From: Mycolicibacterium tusciae JS617
Lineage (GTDB): Bacteria; Actinomycetota; Actinomycetes; Mycobacteriales; Mycobacteriaceae
Direction: 5' to 3'
NCBI RefSeq assembly: GCF_000243415.2
Contig: NZ_KI912270.1
Location: 6,881,571 to 6,945,570 of the forward strand
DNA: 64,000 nt
Position numbers and translations under genes: made by a program. Below are positions 8,638 through 17,417 of this stretch, one piece after another. Every line of letters begins with the position of its first letter. Position 1 is the first letter of the stretch. The notes beneath the pieces were generated by a model. The model was given only the letters and a program-made list of their open reading frames with translations. It made no database searches and had not been told where the DNA came from.

Positions 8638-9933
8638 CTAGGTACCCGCAATGCCTGCGAGCTTGTCGGCGAACTTCGCTTCCGCGGCTTCCCGCAGCCG
8701 CAGCAGGTGCTCGGACGGGAACGTGTCAGGCGCAGGCTTGACGTCCTTGAGTAACAGCCGCGCCAGTGTCACCTTGTGCACCTCGGTCGGCCCGTCGGCC
8801 AGCCCGAGCACGAACGACTCCGTCATGTACTGCACGAACGGCATCTCATGGGAGGTGCCGAGCGATCCGTGCAGTTGCAGGGCGCGTGCCGAGACGTCAT
8901 GCAGCACCTTCTGCATCATCGCCTTCACCGCCGAGATATCGCCGCGTACCGCCTTGTAGTCGTTGTATTTGTCGATTTTCCAGGCGGTTTGGAGCGTCAG
9001 CAGTCGGTAGGCCTCGATTTCCATCCACGAGTCGGCGATCATCTCCTGCACCATCTGTTTGTTGGCGAGCAGCTCTCCCTGCGTGTAGCGCGAGACGGCC
9101 CGCTCGGTGAGCATGTCGAAGATCCGCCGCACGAGTCCGACGGTGCGCATGGCGTGGTGGATGCGGCCGCCGCCCAGCCGGGTCTGCGCCACCACGAACG
9201 CACCGCCGCGAGGACCGAGCATGTGGTCGGCGGGTACCCGGACGTTCTCGTACCGCACGTAGCCTTCCCGTCCGCCGCCTGGCGGCTGGTAGCCGAGGCC
9301 GACGTCGCGCAGCACGTTGATGCCGGGCGCGTCTCCGGGCACGACGAACATCGAATAGCGTTGGTAAGGCGGCGCGTCGGGATCGGTCATCGCCATCACG
9401 ATGATGAACGACGCCATCGATGCGAACGAGGAGTACCACTTCTCGCCATTGATCACCCAGTGATCGCCGTCTTGCACTGCCGCCGTGGTGAACACCTTGG
9501 GGTCGGCACCGCCCTGCGGTTCGGTCATCGAGAAGCACGACACGATCCGGTTGTCCAACAGCGGTTCGAGATACCGTTCCTTGAGTTCCGGAGTGCCGTA
9601 GTGCGCGAGGATCTCACTGTTGCCCGAGTCGGGCGCCTGGGATCCGAACACTATCGGTGCGCATTCCGATCGCCCGAGAATCTCGTTGAGCAGCGCGAGT
9701 TTCACCTGTCCGTAGCCGGGTCCGCCGAGATGAGGGCCGAGGTGGGTGGCCCACAGACCGCGCTCTTTGACGATCTCCTGCAGCGGCGGGATCAGCGCCT
9801 GGCGCACGGGGTCGTTGAGGTCGTGCGACTCCTTGACCACGTAGTCGATGGGCTCGCATTCCTCGCGGACGAACTGCTCTACCCAGGCCAGTTGCTCCGT
9901 CCATTCGGGGTCGGTGGAGAAGTCCCACGCCAC
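8638..9933 (-). CDS. Acyl-CoA dehydrogenase (FadE-like)
   Basis: 431 residues from a GTG. Family features: CFSMTEPQGGADP (flavin-binding segment), WVINGEKWYSSFASMASFII, and a C-terminal RALQLHGSLGTSHEMPFVQYMTE. FAD-dependent alpha,beta-dehydrogenation of an acyl-CoA is the expected reaction. The N-terminal helix WVEQFVREECEPIDYVVKES is characteristic of the longer mycobacterial group. The catalytic base position is not certain by eye. It lies between the enoyl-CoA hydratase (28 bases upstream) and the SDR (9 bases downstream), so consecutive steps of a beta-oxidation-like cycle sit together. Confidence 0.92.
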   Translation of the reverse strand: MAWDFSTDPEWTEQLAWVEQFVREECEPIDYVVKESHDLNDPVRQALIPPLQEIVKERGLWATHLGPHLGGPGYGQVKLALLNEILGRSECAPIVFGSQAPDSGNSEILAHYGTPELKERYLEPLLDNRIVSCFSMTEPQGGADPKVFTTAAVQDGDHWVINGEKWYSSFASMASFIIVMAMTDPDAPPYQRYSMFVVPGDAPGINVLRDVGLGYQPPGGGREGYVRYENVRVPADHMLGPRGGAFVVAQTRLGGGRIHHAMRTVGLVRRIFDMLTERAVSRYTQGELLANKQMVQEMIADSWMEIEAYRLLTLQTAWKIDKYNDYKAVRGDISAVKAMMQKVLHDVSARALQLHGSLGTSHEMPFVQYMTESFVLGLADGPTEVHKVTLARLLLKDVKPAPDTFPSEHLLRLREAAEAKFADKLAGIAGT

Positions 9934-9961
9934 TATTCAGTACCGCCCTTCTGTACCGTGA

Positions 9962-10759
9962 TCACTTCGGTCGCCGCCGCGCCTCGGCTTCGTCGGTGGC
10001 GTGGCTGAGCACCTGGTTGCGATTCTCGAGCTCCAGTGCCGCGCCGAGACCCGTCGCGTCGGTGTTGACCTGCAGCGCGCGTTTCGTCAACTGCGTGCCG
10101 AAGGGCGGGAGTTCGGCAACGGCACGGGCGATTTCGAGTGCGCGCGGCATCAACCCGTCCGGCTCGACCACCTGGCTGACCAGGCCGCGTCGGTCGGCTT
10201 CGGCCGCCGTCACCGTCCGGCCGGTCATCATCCAGTCGGCGGCGACGCTGGTGCCGACGATTCGGGGCAGGTGGTAGCTCATGCCCATTTCGGCACCGGA
10301 CAACCCGAGCAGGATCGCACCGTTGCCGAAGGTCGCGGACGTCGAGCAGATCCGGATGTCCGACGACAGGCACAGCGCGAAGCCCGCGCCCACGCACGGG
10401 CCGTTCACCGCCGCGATGACGGGCTGGGGCAGATTCCAGATCGCCTGTGGCAGAGCGGCCATCGCTTCCTGGAACCGCAGCCGGTCGATCGCGGGATCGG
10501 AGGCCTCAAGTGCATGCGGCGAGAAGTTACGGACGTCGATCCCCGAACAGAATCCGCGCCCCTGACCGGTGATCACGACGGCATGGACCGACGCGTCGGA
10601 GCCGATCGCGGCGAGCGTCGCGATCAACTCATCGCGCATCGCCTCGTTGATCGCGTTGAGCTGTTTGGGCCGATTCAGTTGCAGCAGCACAACGCCCACG
10701 TGCGGCCGGTCGATGAGCAGCGTCGCCGGGTGGGTTCGGGTGGGAGCGAACTCGGTCAC
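9962..10759 (-). CDS. Enoyl-CoA hydratase/isomerase (crotonase fold)
   Basis: 265 residues from a GTG at 10759 (MTEFAPTRTHPATLL). The frame continues open upstream, but that part is the antisense of the neighbouring acyl-CoA dehydrogenase. The crotonase signatures are visible: ITGQGRGFCSGIDVRNFSP (oxyanion loop, residues ~68-86), AAVNGPCVGAGFALCLSSDI (~118-137) and GLSGAEMGMSYHLPRIVG (~155). The family hydrates trans-2-enoyl-CoA or does related isomerase chemistry. At the second catalytic glutamate position, AEMGMSYHL retains a glutamate. Five bases separate it from the upstream acyl-CoA dehydrogenase. Confidence 0.9.
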   Translation of the reverse strand: MTEFAPTRTHPATLLIDRPHVGVVLLQLNRPKQLNAINEAMRDELIATLAAIGSDASVHAVVITGQGRGFCSGIDVRNFSPHALEASDPAIDRLRFQEAMAALPQAIWNLPQPVIAAVNGPCVGAGFALCLSSDIRICSTSATFGNGAILLGLSGAEMGMSYHLPRIVGTSVAADWMMTGRTVTAAEADRRGLVSQVVEPDGLMPRALEIARAVAELPPFGTQLTKRALQVNTDATGLGAALELENRNQVLSHATDEAEARRRPK

Positions 10760-10764
10760 CGGTA

Positions 10765-11940
10765 TCAGCGCCGCGGCAGACCGAGCACCTGCTGCGCGAT
10801 GATGTTGCGCTGGATCTCGGACGTGCCGCCCGCGATGGTGCCGCCGAAGCTGCGCGCGTAGCGCTCGAACCAGCTGACGAAGTAGTGGTCGAGGTTCATG
10901 TGTTCGTAAGGACCCGTGGTCGACGGGTGGGTGAGACCTTCGGCTCCCGCCGCGGTCAACGCGTTCTCGAATGCCTGACGTTCGGCCTCGGAACCGAAAA
11001 GCTTGAGCACTGAGACCGACGCGGTGTCCATCTCGCCGCGCGCGGCGCGGGCCAACGCCGCCGAACCCATGGCACGCAGCGCCTGATAGTCCATGATCGT
11101 CGTCGCGTACTGGTCGCGCTCCAGCTCGGTGCGGGGCCGGAAATCGGCGATCATGTTGTCGATCCGGTCGGCGAAGCCCAGCCACATCATGGTGCGTTCG
11201 TGGCCGAGGGAGCCGTTGGCGACGGCCCAGCCACCGTTCAGCGGGCCGACGAGGTTTTCGGCCGGCACCTTTGCATCGGTGAAGAACACCTCGTTGAAGT
11301 CAAGGTTGTCCTCACCGGTCATGTCGGCGAAGGGCCGGCACACCACGCCGGGAGTGTCGGTCGGGATGATCAGCACGCTGATGCCCTTGTGTTTGGGGGC
11401 GTCGGGATCAGTGCGCACGAACGTCAACAGGAAGTCGGCGTCGTGTGCGCCGGACGTCCAGACCTTCTGACCGTTGACCACGAAGTGGTCGCCCTCGGCG
11501 ACTGCCCGGGTGCGCAGCGATGCCAGGTCGGACCCCGCGCTCGGCTCGCTCATCCCGAGGGAGGCCGTCATCTCGCCGCGCAACACCGGTACCGCCCAAC
11601 GGTGCTTCTGCTCATCGGAACCGAAGGAGATCAACGACGCCGCAACGATGTTCACGCCCTGCGGGTTGAAGCTGTGGTAGATCCGCCGGCGGCACAATTC
11701 GTCGAGGTGCACGAACTGTTGCAACACTGTTGCGTTGCGGCCACCGAACTCCGGCGGCTGGGAGGGCAGCAACCAGCCGTTGTCGAACAACAGCCGCTGC
11801 CAGTCACGCGCCCATTGGGGCATGTGTGACACCGACTTCGGTCGCTCCTGGGTCTCACTCTCTGAGGGCAGGTGCTCGTCGAGGAACGCCGCGAACTCGG
11901 CGCGGAACTCCTCGACATCGGAATCGAAGGTCAATTGCAC
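10765..11940 (-). CDS. Acyl-CoA dehydrogenase (FadE-like), long subunit
   Basis: 391 residues from a GTG that shares one base with the upstream stop (TAGTG). Visible motifs: SLGMSEPSAGSDLASLRTRA (FAD-binding), FVVNGQKVWTSGAHDADFLL and GGTSEIQRNIIAQQVLGLPR at the C-terminus. It closely resembles the protein at 44340 along its whole length, including the shared N-terminus MQLTFD and the C-terminal GGTSEIQRNIIAQ. Mycobacterial steroid degradation often uses heteromeric dehydrogenases encoded by adjacent genes; the immediate pairing with the shorter protein at 11940 suggests an alpha2beta2 type enzyme. That is inference from arrangement. Confidence 0.92.
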   Translation of the reverse strand: MQLTFDSDVEEFRAEFAAFLDEHLPSESETQERPKSVSHMPQWARDWQRLLFDNGWLLPSQPPEFGGRNATVLQQFVHLDELCRRRIYHSFNPQGVNIVAASLISFGSDEQKHRWAVPVLRGEMTASLGMSEPSAGSDLASLRTRAVAEGDHFVVNGQKVWTSGAHDADFLLTFVRTDPDAPKHKGISVLIIPTDTPGVVCRPFADMTGEDNLDFNEVFFTDAKVPAENLVGPLNGGWAVANGSLGHERTMMWLGFADRIDNMIADFRPRTELERDQYATTIMDYQALRAMGSAALARAARGEMDTASVSVLKLFGSEAERQAFENALTAAGAEGLTHPSTTGPYEHMNLDHYFVSWFERYARSFGGTIAGGTSEIQRNIIAQQVLGLPRR

Positions 11941-12932
11941 TAGAAGCTCCTGTATTCCGCGGCGATCACGGCGCGATGCTCGGCAGCCCCACCCAGCAGA
12001 AGTTCACCGGCCTTGGCTCGCTTCAGCGCGAATTGCAGATCGTTCTCCCACGTAAATCCCATGGCGCCGAACAGCTGCAATCCATGGCGAAACACCAATG
12101 CCTGCGCCTCTCCCGCGGATGCCTTGGCCATTGCCGCGGCAAGGCGGCGGCGAGGGTCGTCGGCTGCGATGGTCAAGGCGGCGAAGTAGGACAGCGCGCG
12201 GGCACGCTCGGTCGCGACGTGCATGTCGACAGCCTTATGCTGCACGGCCTGAAAGGTTCCGATCGCCACACCGAACTGCTGACGCTGCTTCACGTGCTCG
12301 AGCACCAGATCGAGGATGCGTTGGCAGGCGCCGACCGTCGTGATGGCCATGCCGGTGAGAGCCACGTGCCGGGCCTTTTCGACGTCGACCCGGACGCGGT
12401 CGGTGTCGGGTACGTGTGTACCGGCGAAGGTGACCTCCGCGACGTGCAGGACCGGATCGAAGACGTCGCTGCGCCGGGTGGCGGCCTCACCGGCGTCGAC
12501 GAGGAAGACCCCGGCCTCAGTGACCACCGCGAGCCTCTCCGCGCGGTCACCGTCGAGTACGTGATGCGCCGTGCCGTTCAGGACCCAGCCCTGGGCGTCG
12601 CGATGCGCGGTCACCCCGCTGTACACAGCGGTGCCGGCCAGCTGCGGATCGAACCGGTCACCAGCGAGGGGCGCGAACTGAGTCAATGTCGCCAGAAACG
12701 GGGTCGGATCGGTGGCGCGGCCCAATTCCTCGGCCACGATCGCGAGTTCGACCGCGTTCTCCGGATCGTTGAGCTCCGTCCAGCCCGCGTCGACGTAGGT
12801 CTTCCACAGCGGCATGGGGTCTTCGCCGTTCTCGGCGATTCCGCGAATGAGCGACGCCGGGCAAGCCTTGGTGACCGCGTCCCGCACGGTCTCCTGCCAC
12901 AGCCGCTGATCGGCGTCGAATTCCAGTAACAC
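11940..12932 (-). CDS. Acyl-CoA dehydrogenase (short FadE-like partner), first gene of operon
   Basis: 330 residues from a GTG at 12932, chosen because GGGAGG lies six bases upstream; the frame opens 16 codons earlier across the operator, which is less likely. The C-terminal half (ILDLVLEHVKQRQQFGVAIGTFQAVQHK, then LFGAMGFTWENDLQFALKRA) is the conserved acyl-CoA dehydrogenase helical domain, while the middle beta domain is shortened. Such short proteins usually pair with a full-length FadE to form a heterotetramer active on ring-containing acyl-CoAs. It leads the operon running down to 3577. A perfect palindrome lies 35 bases upstream. Confidence 0.88.
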   Translation of the reverse strand: MLLEFDADQRLWQETVRDAVTKACPASLIRGIAENGEDPMPLWKTYVDAGWTELNDPENAVELAIVAEELGRATDPTPFLATLTQFAPLAGDRFDPQLAGTAVYSGVTAHRDAQGWVLNGTAHHVLDGDRAERLAVVTEAGVFLVDAGEAATRRSDVFDPVLHVAEVTFAGTHVPDTDRVRVDVEKARHVALTGMAITTVGACQRILDLVLEHVKQRQQFGVAIGTFQAVQHKAVDMHVATERARALSYFAALTIAADDPRRRLAAAMAKASAGEAQALVFRHGLQLFGAMGFTWENDLQFALKRAKAGELLLGGAAEHRAVIAAEYRSF

Positions 12933-12966
12933 GTGTGGCCTCCCGAAGACCTCGTCATGGGTTGGC

Positions 12967-12987
12967 AACGAGAATAGCATTCTCGTT
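12967..12987. promoter_or_regulatory. Operator palindrome AACGAGAAT-AGC-ATTCTCGTT
   Basis: A perfect 9-bp inverted repeat with a 3-base spacer stands about 45 bases upstream (centre to start) of the acyl-CoA dehydrogenase start at 12932. Its core CGAGAA-N5-TTCTCG recurs at 28497-28513, at nearly the same distance upstream of a P450 start. The pattern fits a dimeric TetR-type repressor. The regulator is not identified. Confidence 0.7.
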
Positions 12988-13106
12988 AGATGCTGTAACC
13001 GTTCTCTTGATTCGACTACCTCGTTTCACGAACCGAGCGCCGAGCGACTGACCAGCGCACACCCTGACCTGCGAAGAAGTAAGCGTTCCGCTGGAGAACA
13101 AGATTC

Positions 13107-13134
13107 TTGCCTTTGAAGAACAAGGCTTTACTAT
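13107..13134 (+). promoter_or_regulatory. Possible sigma-A-type promoter for the amidohydrolase operon
   Basis: TTGCCT (13107-13112) and TACTAT (13129-13134) are separated by 16 bases and would start transcription near 13141, about 70 bases before the GTG at 13212. A small palindrome CAAGA-T-TCTTG at 13099-13109 overlaps the -35 element and could be a binding site. This rests on pattern only. Confidence 0.35.
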
Positions 13135-13211
13135 GGCTGTATGTCCGGTGCCGGCGCATGTCATAGCCCTTCGTGCGTTCCGGCCACCCGGATGGACATC
13201 GGAGGCCCTGA

Positions 13212-14306
13212 GTGAACACACTTCCCGAGGAGAGCCAGCTCGGTAAGACCCCTGTGATCGACGCCAGCGTGCACATCTTCAGCAAGTCGAACAAGGATCT
13301 GCGCGGCTTTATGCGCGAGCCGTTCAAGAGCCGCGGATTTCCGGACTACGAGATGGACTGGTACGGCGCCCCCGGCGGCGAGTACGCGCCCAACACCGAA
13401 CGCGAACGCAGCTATCCCGGATCGGACCCCGAGTTCGTCGGCCGGCAGCTCTTCGAAGAACGCGGCGTCGACATCGCGATCCTGCACCCGATGACGCGGG
13501 GCAACATGCCCGACCGTCACCTCGGCACCGCGATCGCCGCCGCGCACAACGAGCTCATGGTGTCGCGCTGGCTCGAGGACAACTCCTACGCCGACCGGTT
13601 CCGCGGCACCATCCGGGTCAATCCCGACGACATCACCGGGGCGCTGCGCGAAATCGCCAAGTACGCCGACCACCCGCGCGTAGTCCAGATCGGGGTGCCG
13701 CTGCAGTCGCGGGAGCTCTACGGCAAGCCCCAGTTCTGGCCGTTGTGGGAGGCCGCCGCCGAGGCGAATCTTCCGGTCGCGGTGCACATCGAGGTCGGTG
13801 CCGGCGTCTCGTTCGCGCCGACGCCGAACGGTGTGCCGCGGACCTACGAGCACTACGTCAGCTTCATGGCGCTGAACTTTCTGTATCACCTCATGAACCT
13901 GATCGTCGAAGGGGTGTTCGAGAAACTGCCCACGCTGAAGTTCGTCTGGGCCGACGGAGCCGGCGACATGCTGACGCCGTTCATGTGGCGGATGGACTGC
14001 TTCGGTCGCCCCCACCTCGAGCAGACTCCGTGGGCGCCCAAGATGCCCAGTGACTACCTACCGGGTCACACCTACTTCATTCAGGGCGTGATGGACGGCC
14101 CCGGCGACGTCGAATTCGCGGGCGAATGGCTCGACTTCACGGGCAAGGACGACATGGTGATGTACGGGTCAAGTTATCCGCACTGGCAGCTCAACGAGCT
14201 GAAGGTGCCCTCCTCGTACTCGCCGGAACAACGCGACAAGCTCTGCTGGCGCAACGCCGCGGAGCTGTACGGCATAGACGTCGGGGCCGGCGTCAGCGCA
14301 CAGTAA
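13212..14306 (+). CDS. Amidohydrolase-family (family 2) protein with altered metal site
   Basis: 364 residues from a GTG. It belongs to the ACMSD-like amidohydrolase group by its TIM-barrel pattern: GRQLFEERGVDIAILHPMT, WPLWEAAAEANLPVAVHIEV near residue 180, and MYGSSYPHWQLNE near residue 316. The first metal motif, usually D-x-D/H-x-H, reads DASVH here. The late D in SDYPH reads SSYPH, so two usual ligands are serine. The neighbouring paralogue at 14336 keeps both acidic residues. It could be a non-metal relative or a structural partner of that protein. It starts the plus-strand set with a Rieske ferredoxin and a hydrolase. Confidence 0.85.
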   Translation: MNTLPEESQLGKTPVIDASVHIFSKSNKDLRGFMREPFKSRGFPDYEMDWYGAPGGEYAPNTERERSYPGSDPEFVGRQLFEERGVDIAILHPMTRGNMPDRHLGTAIAAAHNELMVSRWLEDNSYADRFRGTIRVNPDDITGALREIAKYADHPRVVQIGVPLQSRELYGKPQFWPLWEAAAEANLPVAVHIEVGAGVSFAPTPNGVPRTYEHYVSFMALNFLYHLMNLIVEGVFEKLPTLKFVWADGAGDMLTPFMWRMDCFGRPHLEQTPWAPKMPSDYLPGHTYFIQGVMDGPGDVEFAGEWLDFTGKDDMVMYGSSYPHWQLNELKVPSSYSPEQRDKLCWRNAAELYGIDVGAGVSAQ

Positions 14307-14335
14307 GAGAAGACTTCGCACTATAGGAGGCCACC

Positions 14336-15478
14336 ATGACCGTCACAGTGTCAGAGCGAAAGCCCGCCGCGGAGCGCATTGCCGTCCGCTGCGTCGACTC
14401 CGATATGCATCCGACGCCCAGGGCCGGCGAACTGACGCCGTACATCCCCGAGCCGTGGCGCAGCAAGTATTTCCTGACGCGCCGGGTCGGCGATCAGATC
14501 TATTACGACGCACCGGACTACGCGCACGCGTACGCGATGCGGCTGGACACGTTCCCTTCGGATGGCAATTTCGCGGGCAGCGACCCCGACCTGGCCTTCA
14601 AGCAGCTGATCATGGAGGCCGGCGCCGATATCGCCATCCTCGAGCCGGCCGCCTATCCGGCGCGCTTTCCCGAGGTCAACCACGCGATGAACTGTGCGCT
14701 GAACGACTGGCAGGCCAATCACTGGCTGGACAGCCACAACAACTGGCATGAGCGCTGGCGCGGTTCCGTCTGCGTCGCGATCGAGGCCCCAGAGGACGCC
14801 GCCCGCGAGATCGACAAGTGGGCCGGACATCCCTATATGGGGCAAGTCCTGATCAAGGCCGAGCCGCGGCCGCCGTGGGGCGACCCCAAGTACGACCCGA
14901 TCTGGGAGGCCGCCACCAGGAATGACATCACCGTAAGCTGCCACCTTTCGCGTAGCCACCACGAGGAACTGCCGATCCCGCCGGTCGGGTTCCCCAGTTA
15001 CAACCACGATTTCATGGTCACGTACTCGCTGCTGGCCGCGAATCAGGTCATGAGCATGATCTTCGACGGCCTCTTCGACCGGTTCCCGACACTGCGAATC
15101 GTGTTGGTGGAGCATGCATTCACGTGGATCTTGCCGCTGATGTGGCGGATGGACGCCATCTACGAAGCCCGCAAGTCGTGGATGGACATCAAGCGCAAGC
15201 CATCGGAATACGTCAAGGACCACATCAAGTTCACCACCCAACCGCTGGACTACCCGGAGGACAAGACGGAGTTGAGCCGCGCGTTCGAGTGGATGGAGTG
15301 CGAAAAGATCCTGCTGTTCAGCAGCGACTACCCCCACTGGACGTTCGACGACCCGCGCTGGCTGGTCAAGCACCTGCCCGAGCACGCCCGCGAGGCGGTG
15401 ATGTTCCGCAACGGCATCGCGACGTATCACCTGCCAGAGACTGTTCCGGCCCTCGAGGGCCAGGTACGGGTGTTCTGA
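14336..15478 (+). CDS. Amidohydrolase-family (family 2) protein
   Basis: 380 residues from an ATG with a strong AGGAGG ribosome binding site (ataggaggccacc). The N-terminal metal motif CVDSDMHPTP and the C-terminal LFSSDYPHWTFDDPRW are intact. VSCHLSRSHHEELPI near residue 200 would supply the strand-5/6 histidines. The family includes metal-dependent hydrolases and decarboxylases of aromatic or cyclic acids. It follows the paralogue at 13212 after 29 bases, and the Rieske ferredoxin starts one base after its stop. This suggests a coupled oxygenase or hydrolysis step, but the substrate is unknown. Confidence 0.88.
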   Translation: MTVTVSERKPAAERIAVRCVDSDMHPTPRAGELTPYIPEPWRSKYFLTRRVGDQIYYDAPDYAHAYAMRLDTFPSDGNFAGSDPDLAFKQLIMEAGADIAILEPAAYPARFPEVNHAMNCALNDWQANHWLDSHNNWHERWRGSVCVAIEAPEDAAREIDKWAGHPYMGQVLIKAEPRPPWGDPKYDPIWEAATRNDITVSCHLSRSHHEELPIPPVGFPSYNHDFMVTYSLLAANQVMSMIFDGLFDRFPTLRIVLVEHAFTWILPLMWRMDAIYEARKSWMDIKRKPSEYVKDHIKFTTQPLDYPEDKTELSRAFEWMECEKILLFSSDYPHWTFDDPRWLVKHLPEHAREAVMFRNGIATYHLPETVPALEGQVRVF

Positions 15479-15479
15479 G

Positions 15480-15887
15480 TTGAGTGAAGAACAGAAGACG
15501 CCCCCGGCTGGCCCAAAAAGATTGGCGCAGGGGCGCGAACACGTCGTCGCCACAGTCGACGAGATTCCGCCGGGCAAGCACAAACTCGTCCCGATCGGCC
15601 GGCACGGGGTCGGCGTCTACAACGTCAACGGAACGTTCTACGCGATAGCGAACTACTGCCCGCACGAGGGTGGTCCGCTGTGTTCGGGGCGTCCGCGCGG
15701 CCGCACCGTCGTCGACAACGACGTTCCGGGTGACGCGGTTATGGTGCGCGACCTCGAGTACATCTACTGCCCGTGGCACCAATGGGGTTTCGAATTGGCG
15801 ACCGGCACCACGGCGGTCAAGCCCGAGTGGAGTATCCGGACCTATCCCGTCCGGGTCGTCGGCAACGATGTGATGGTGCAGGCATGA
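15480..15887 (+). CDS. Rieske [2Fe-2S] ferredoxin-like protein
   Basis: 135 residues from a TTG (MSEEQKTPPAG). The Rieske ligands are visible as C-P-H in NYCPHEGG near residue 60 and C-P-W-H in YCPWHQWGFELATG near residue 97. The spacing of 37 residues between the two pairs is longer than the usual 15-20 and contains an insertion (SGRPRGRTVVDNDVPGDAV). The protein is a probable electron carrier, or a small domain for an oxygenase. It overlaps the next hydrolase gene by four bases (ATGA) and directly follows the amidohydrolase at 14336. No catalytic oxygenase domain is fused to it. Confidence 0.88.
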   Translation: MSEEQKTPPAGPKRLAQGREHVVATVDEIPPGKHKLVPIGRHGVGVYNVNGTFYAIANYCPHEGGPLCSGRPRGRTVVDNDVPGDAVMVRDLEYIYCPWHQWGFELATGTTAVKPEWSIRTYPVRVVGNDVMVQA

Positions 15888-16792
15888 CCTCTAAAGAATC
15901 GTCGGGCCTCAAGCTCACGCAAGGCGAGAAGACCTTCGAGTACAACGGCGGCCGCGTCGTCTATGAAACCCTGGGCACCGAGGGCGAATTCATCGCCCTG
16001 ACGCCTGGGGGCCGCTTCAGTAAAGACATTCCGGGCCTACGGCCGCTGGCGCAGGCGTTGGCCGAGGGCGGCTACCGCGTCCTGCTCTGGGACCGACCGA
16101 ACTGCGGCAAGTCGGACGTGCAGTTCTATGGCAAGAGCGAATCCCATATGCGCGCCGAGACTCTGCACGCCTTGATCACCGGACTAGACATCGGGCCGTG
16201 CATCATCGCCGGCGGTTCGGGCGGCGCGCGCGATTCGATGTTGACCACGATGTTGTACCCCGAAATCGTGCGAAAACTGGTGGTGTGGAACATCGTCGGC
16301 GGCGTCTACGGCTCATTCGTGCTCGGCGGGCACTACGTGGTGCCGAGCATACTGGCCGCCAGAGGCGCGGGGATCGACGGCCTCGTGCATGTCGGCGAGT
16401 GGAAGGAACGCATCGCCGAGAACCCGGACAACGAGGCGCGCTTCCGTGCGCTGGATGTCGACGAGTTCCTCAAGGTGATGTTGCGCTGGCTCAATGCGTT
16501 CGTACCGAAGCCGGGCCAGACCATCCCCGGCGTCGAGGACGAGATGTTCGACAACATCACGGTTCCAACGTTGATCATCCGTGGTGGCGAGAACGACTGG
16601 GACCATCCCAAGCGCACCTCGCTGGAGGTGAGCTGCCTTATCAAAGGCTCCAAGCTGATCGACCCGCCATGGCCGGAAGACGCCTGGGAACGCGCGGGTG
16701 AGAGGTTCGCCGCCAGCGGCGGAAAGAATTTCTGCCTGTTCGATACGTGGGTGCAGGCCGCGCCCGCGATCCTGAAGTTCCTGGACGGCTGA
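15884..16792 (+). CDS. Alpha/beta hydrolase
   Basis: 302 residues from the ATG that overlaps the Rieske stop. The nucleophile elbow is GGSGGA (IIAGGSGGARDS, near residue 107). The oxyanion region reads LTPGGRFSKD instead of the common HGxP, and VLLWDRPNCGKSD matches the strand-4 region of ring-cleavage and C-C hydrolases. The acid and histidine of the triad are not certain by eye; PTLIIRGGENDWDHP is the usual acid-bearing loop. It closes the operon begun at 13212. A role in hydrolysis of an ester, lactone or ring-cleavage product is inferred. Confidence 0.83.
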   Translation: MTSKESSGLKLTQGEKTFEYNGGRVVYETLGTEGEFIALTPGGRFSKDIPGLRPLAQALAEGGYRVLLWDRPNCGKSDVQFYGKSESHMRAETLHALITGLDIGPCIIAGGSGGARDSMLTTMLYPEIVRKLVVWNIVGGVYGSFVLGGHYVVPSILAARGAGIDGLVHVGEWKERIAENPDNEARFRALDVDEFLKVMLRWLNAFVPKPGQTIPGVEDEMFDNITVPTLIIRGGENDWDHPKRTSLEVSCLIKGSKLIDPPWPEDAWERAGERFAASGGKNFCLFDTWVQAAPAILKFLDG

Positions 16793-16913
16793 TGGGCGGA
16801 CGAGGGACACCCACCGTCGCGTGGGCCCCCGCGCAAGCTGGGGATGTGCGGATTGATACGCCCTCGCCGGCGGGTCGCGTAGGAAACCGCACAATCGCGC
16901 CGAAGTCGGCCTC

Positions 16914-17387
16914 TCACACTGTGCGGATATGCACTTCGCAGTTGAGCGACGCTTCGAGCGCAGTGTGCACACGGCTCTCCGGAACACGTTCGAGGTCGGA
17001 CTTACGCAACGTCACGTTGACCACATCCCAGCCGTCCTCGCCCGGGACGCGTTCGACATCACCAATGAGCCCAAATCCGGACAGCACGCCGTGCGCGTCG
17101 TCGTCGGTGCCCCGACTAATGAAGGTCAGCACGCCGGGTACCGGTGTCGTGCCGAACGCGTTGGCGCACAGGCTCGCCGCCATCCCCTCGAGTTCAGCGG
17201 CGTCGTCACCCGCGATCAACAACTCCACCTCGCGTCGCTGTGGCGGCAAGCCGGCGAGATTGTTTTCCACGACCGCGACGCCGGCCGCGTCAGCCGACTC
17301 ACGAAGGCGTGCCATGCCAGCGGTTAACTGTGCAGGCGTGAGTTCGCCGGCCAGGTCTACCCCGACGCGAACCACAGCAGTCCTCAT
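16914..17387 (-). CDS. Conserved hypothetical protein
   Basis: 157 residues from the ATG at 17387. The protein begins MRTAVVRVGVDLAGELTPAQ and ends SLNCEVHIRTV. No signal peptide or membrane segment is visible, and I do not recognise a family. It lies alone on the minus strand between two plus-strand operons, with 30 bases to the divergent NuoF-like gene. An alternating beta-strand pattern (AVVRVGVDL, AVVENNL, EVELLIAGD, PGVLTFISRG, WDVVNVTL) suggests a small alpha/beta fold. Confidence 0.65.
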   Translation of the reverse strand: MRTAVVRVGVDLAGELTPAQLTAGMARLRESADAAGVAVVENNLAGLPPQRREVELLIAGDDAAELEGMAASLCANAFGTTPVPGVLTFISRGTDDDAHGVLSGFGLIGDVERVPGEDGWDVVNVTLRKSDLERVPESRVHTALEASLNCEVHIRTV

Positions 17388-17417
17388 GGCCGTCAGCCTA
17401 TCCAGCGGGGAGGCCCC

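Noticed and set aside
9675..9685. CGAGAATCTCG palindrome resembling the 12.97 kb operator
   Set aside because: It has no five-base spacer between the arms and is inside the acyl-CoA dehydrogenase coding sequence, so it is probably a coincidence.
10760..11185. An upstream extension of the enoyl-CoA hydratase frame
   Set aside because: It overlaps the acyl-CoA dehydrogenase in another frame; the GTG at 10759 fits the crotonase N-terminus and operon spacing.
13099..13109. CAAGA-T-TCTTG as a possible KstR2 site
   Set aside because: The KstR2 consensus has two bases between CAAG and CTTG, while here there are three; only a generic palindrome is supported.
16793..16913. Possible terminator (CCCAC-N6-GTGGG)
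   Set aside because: Arms are only five bases and no T-run follows; too weak to call.
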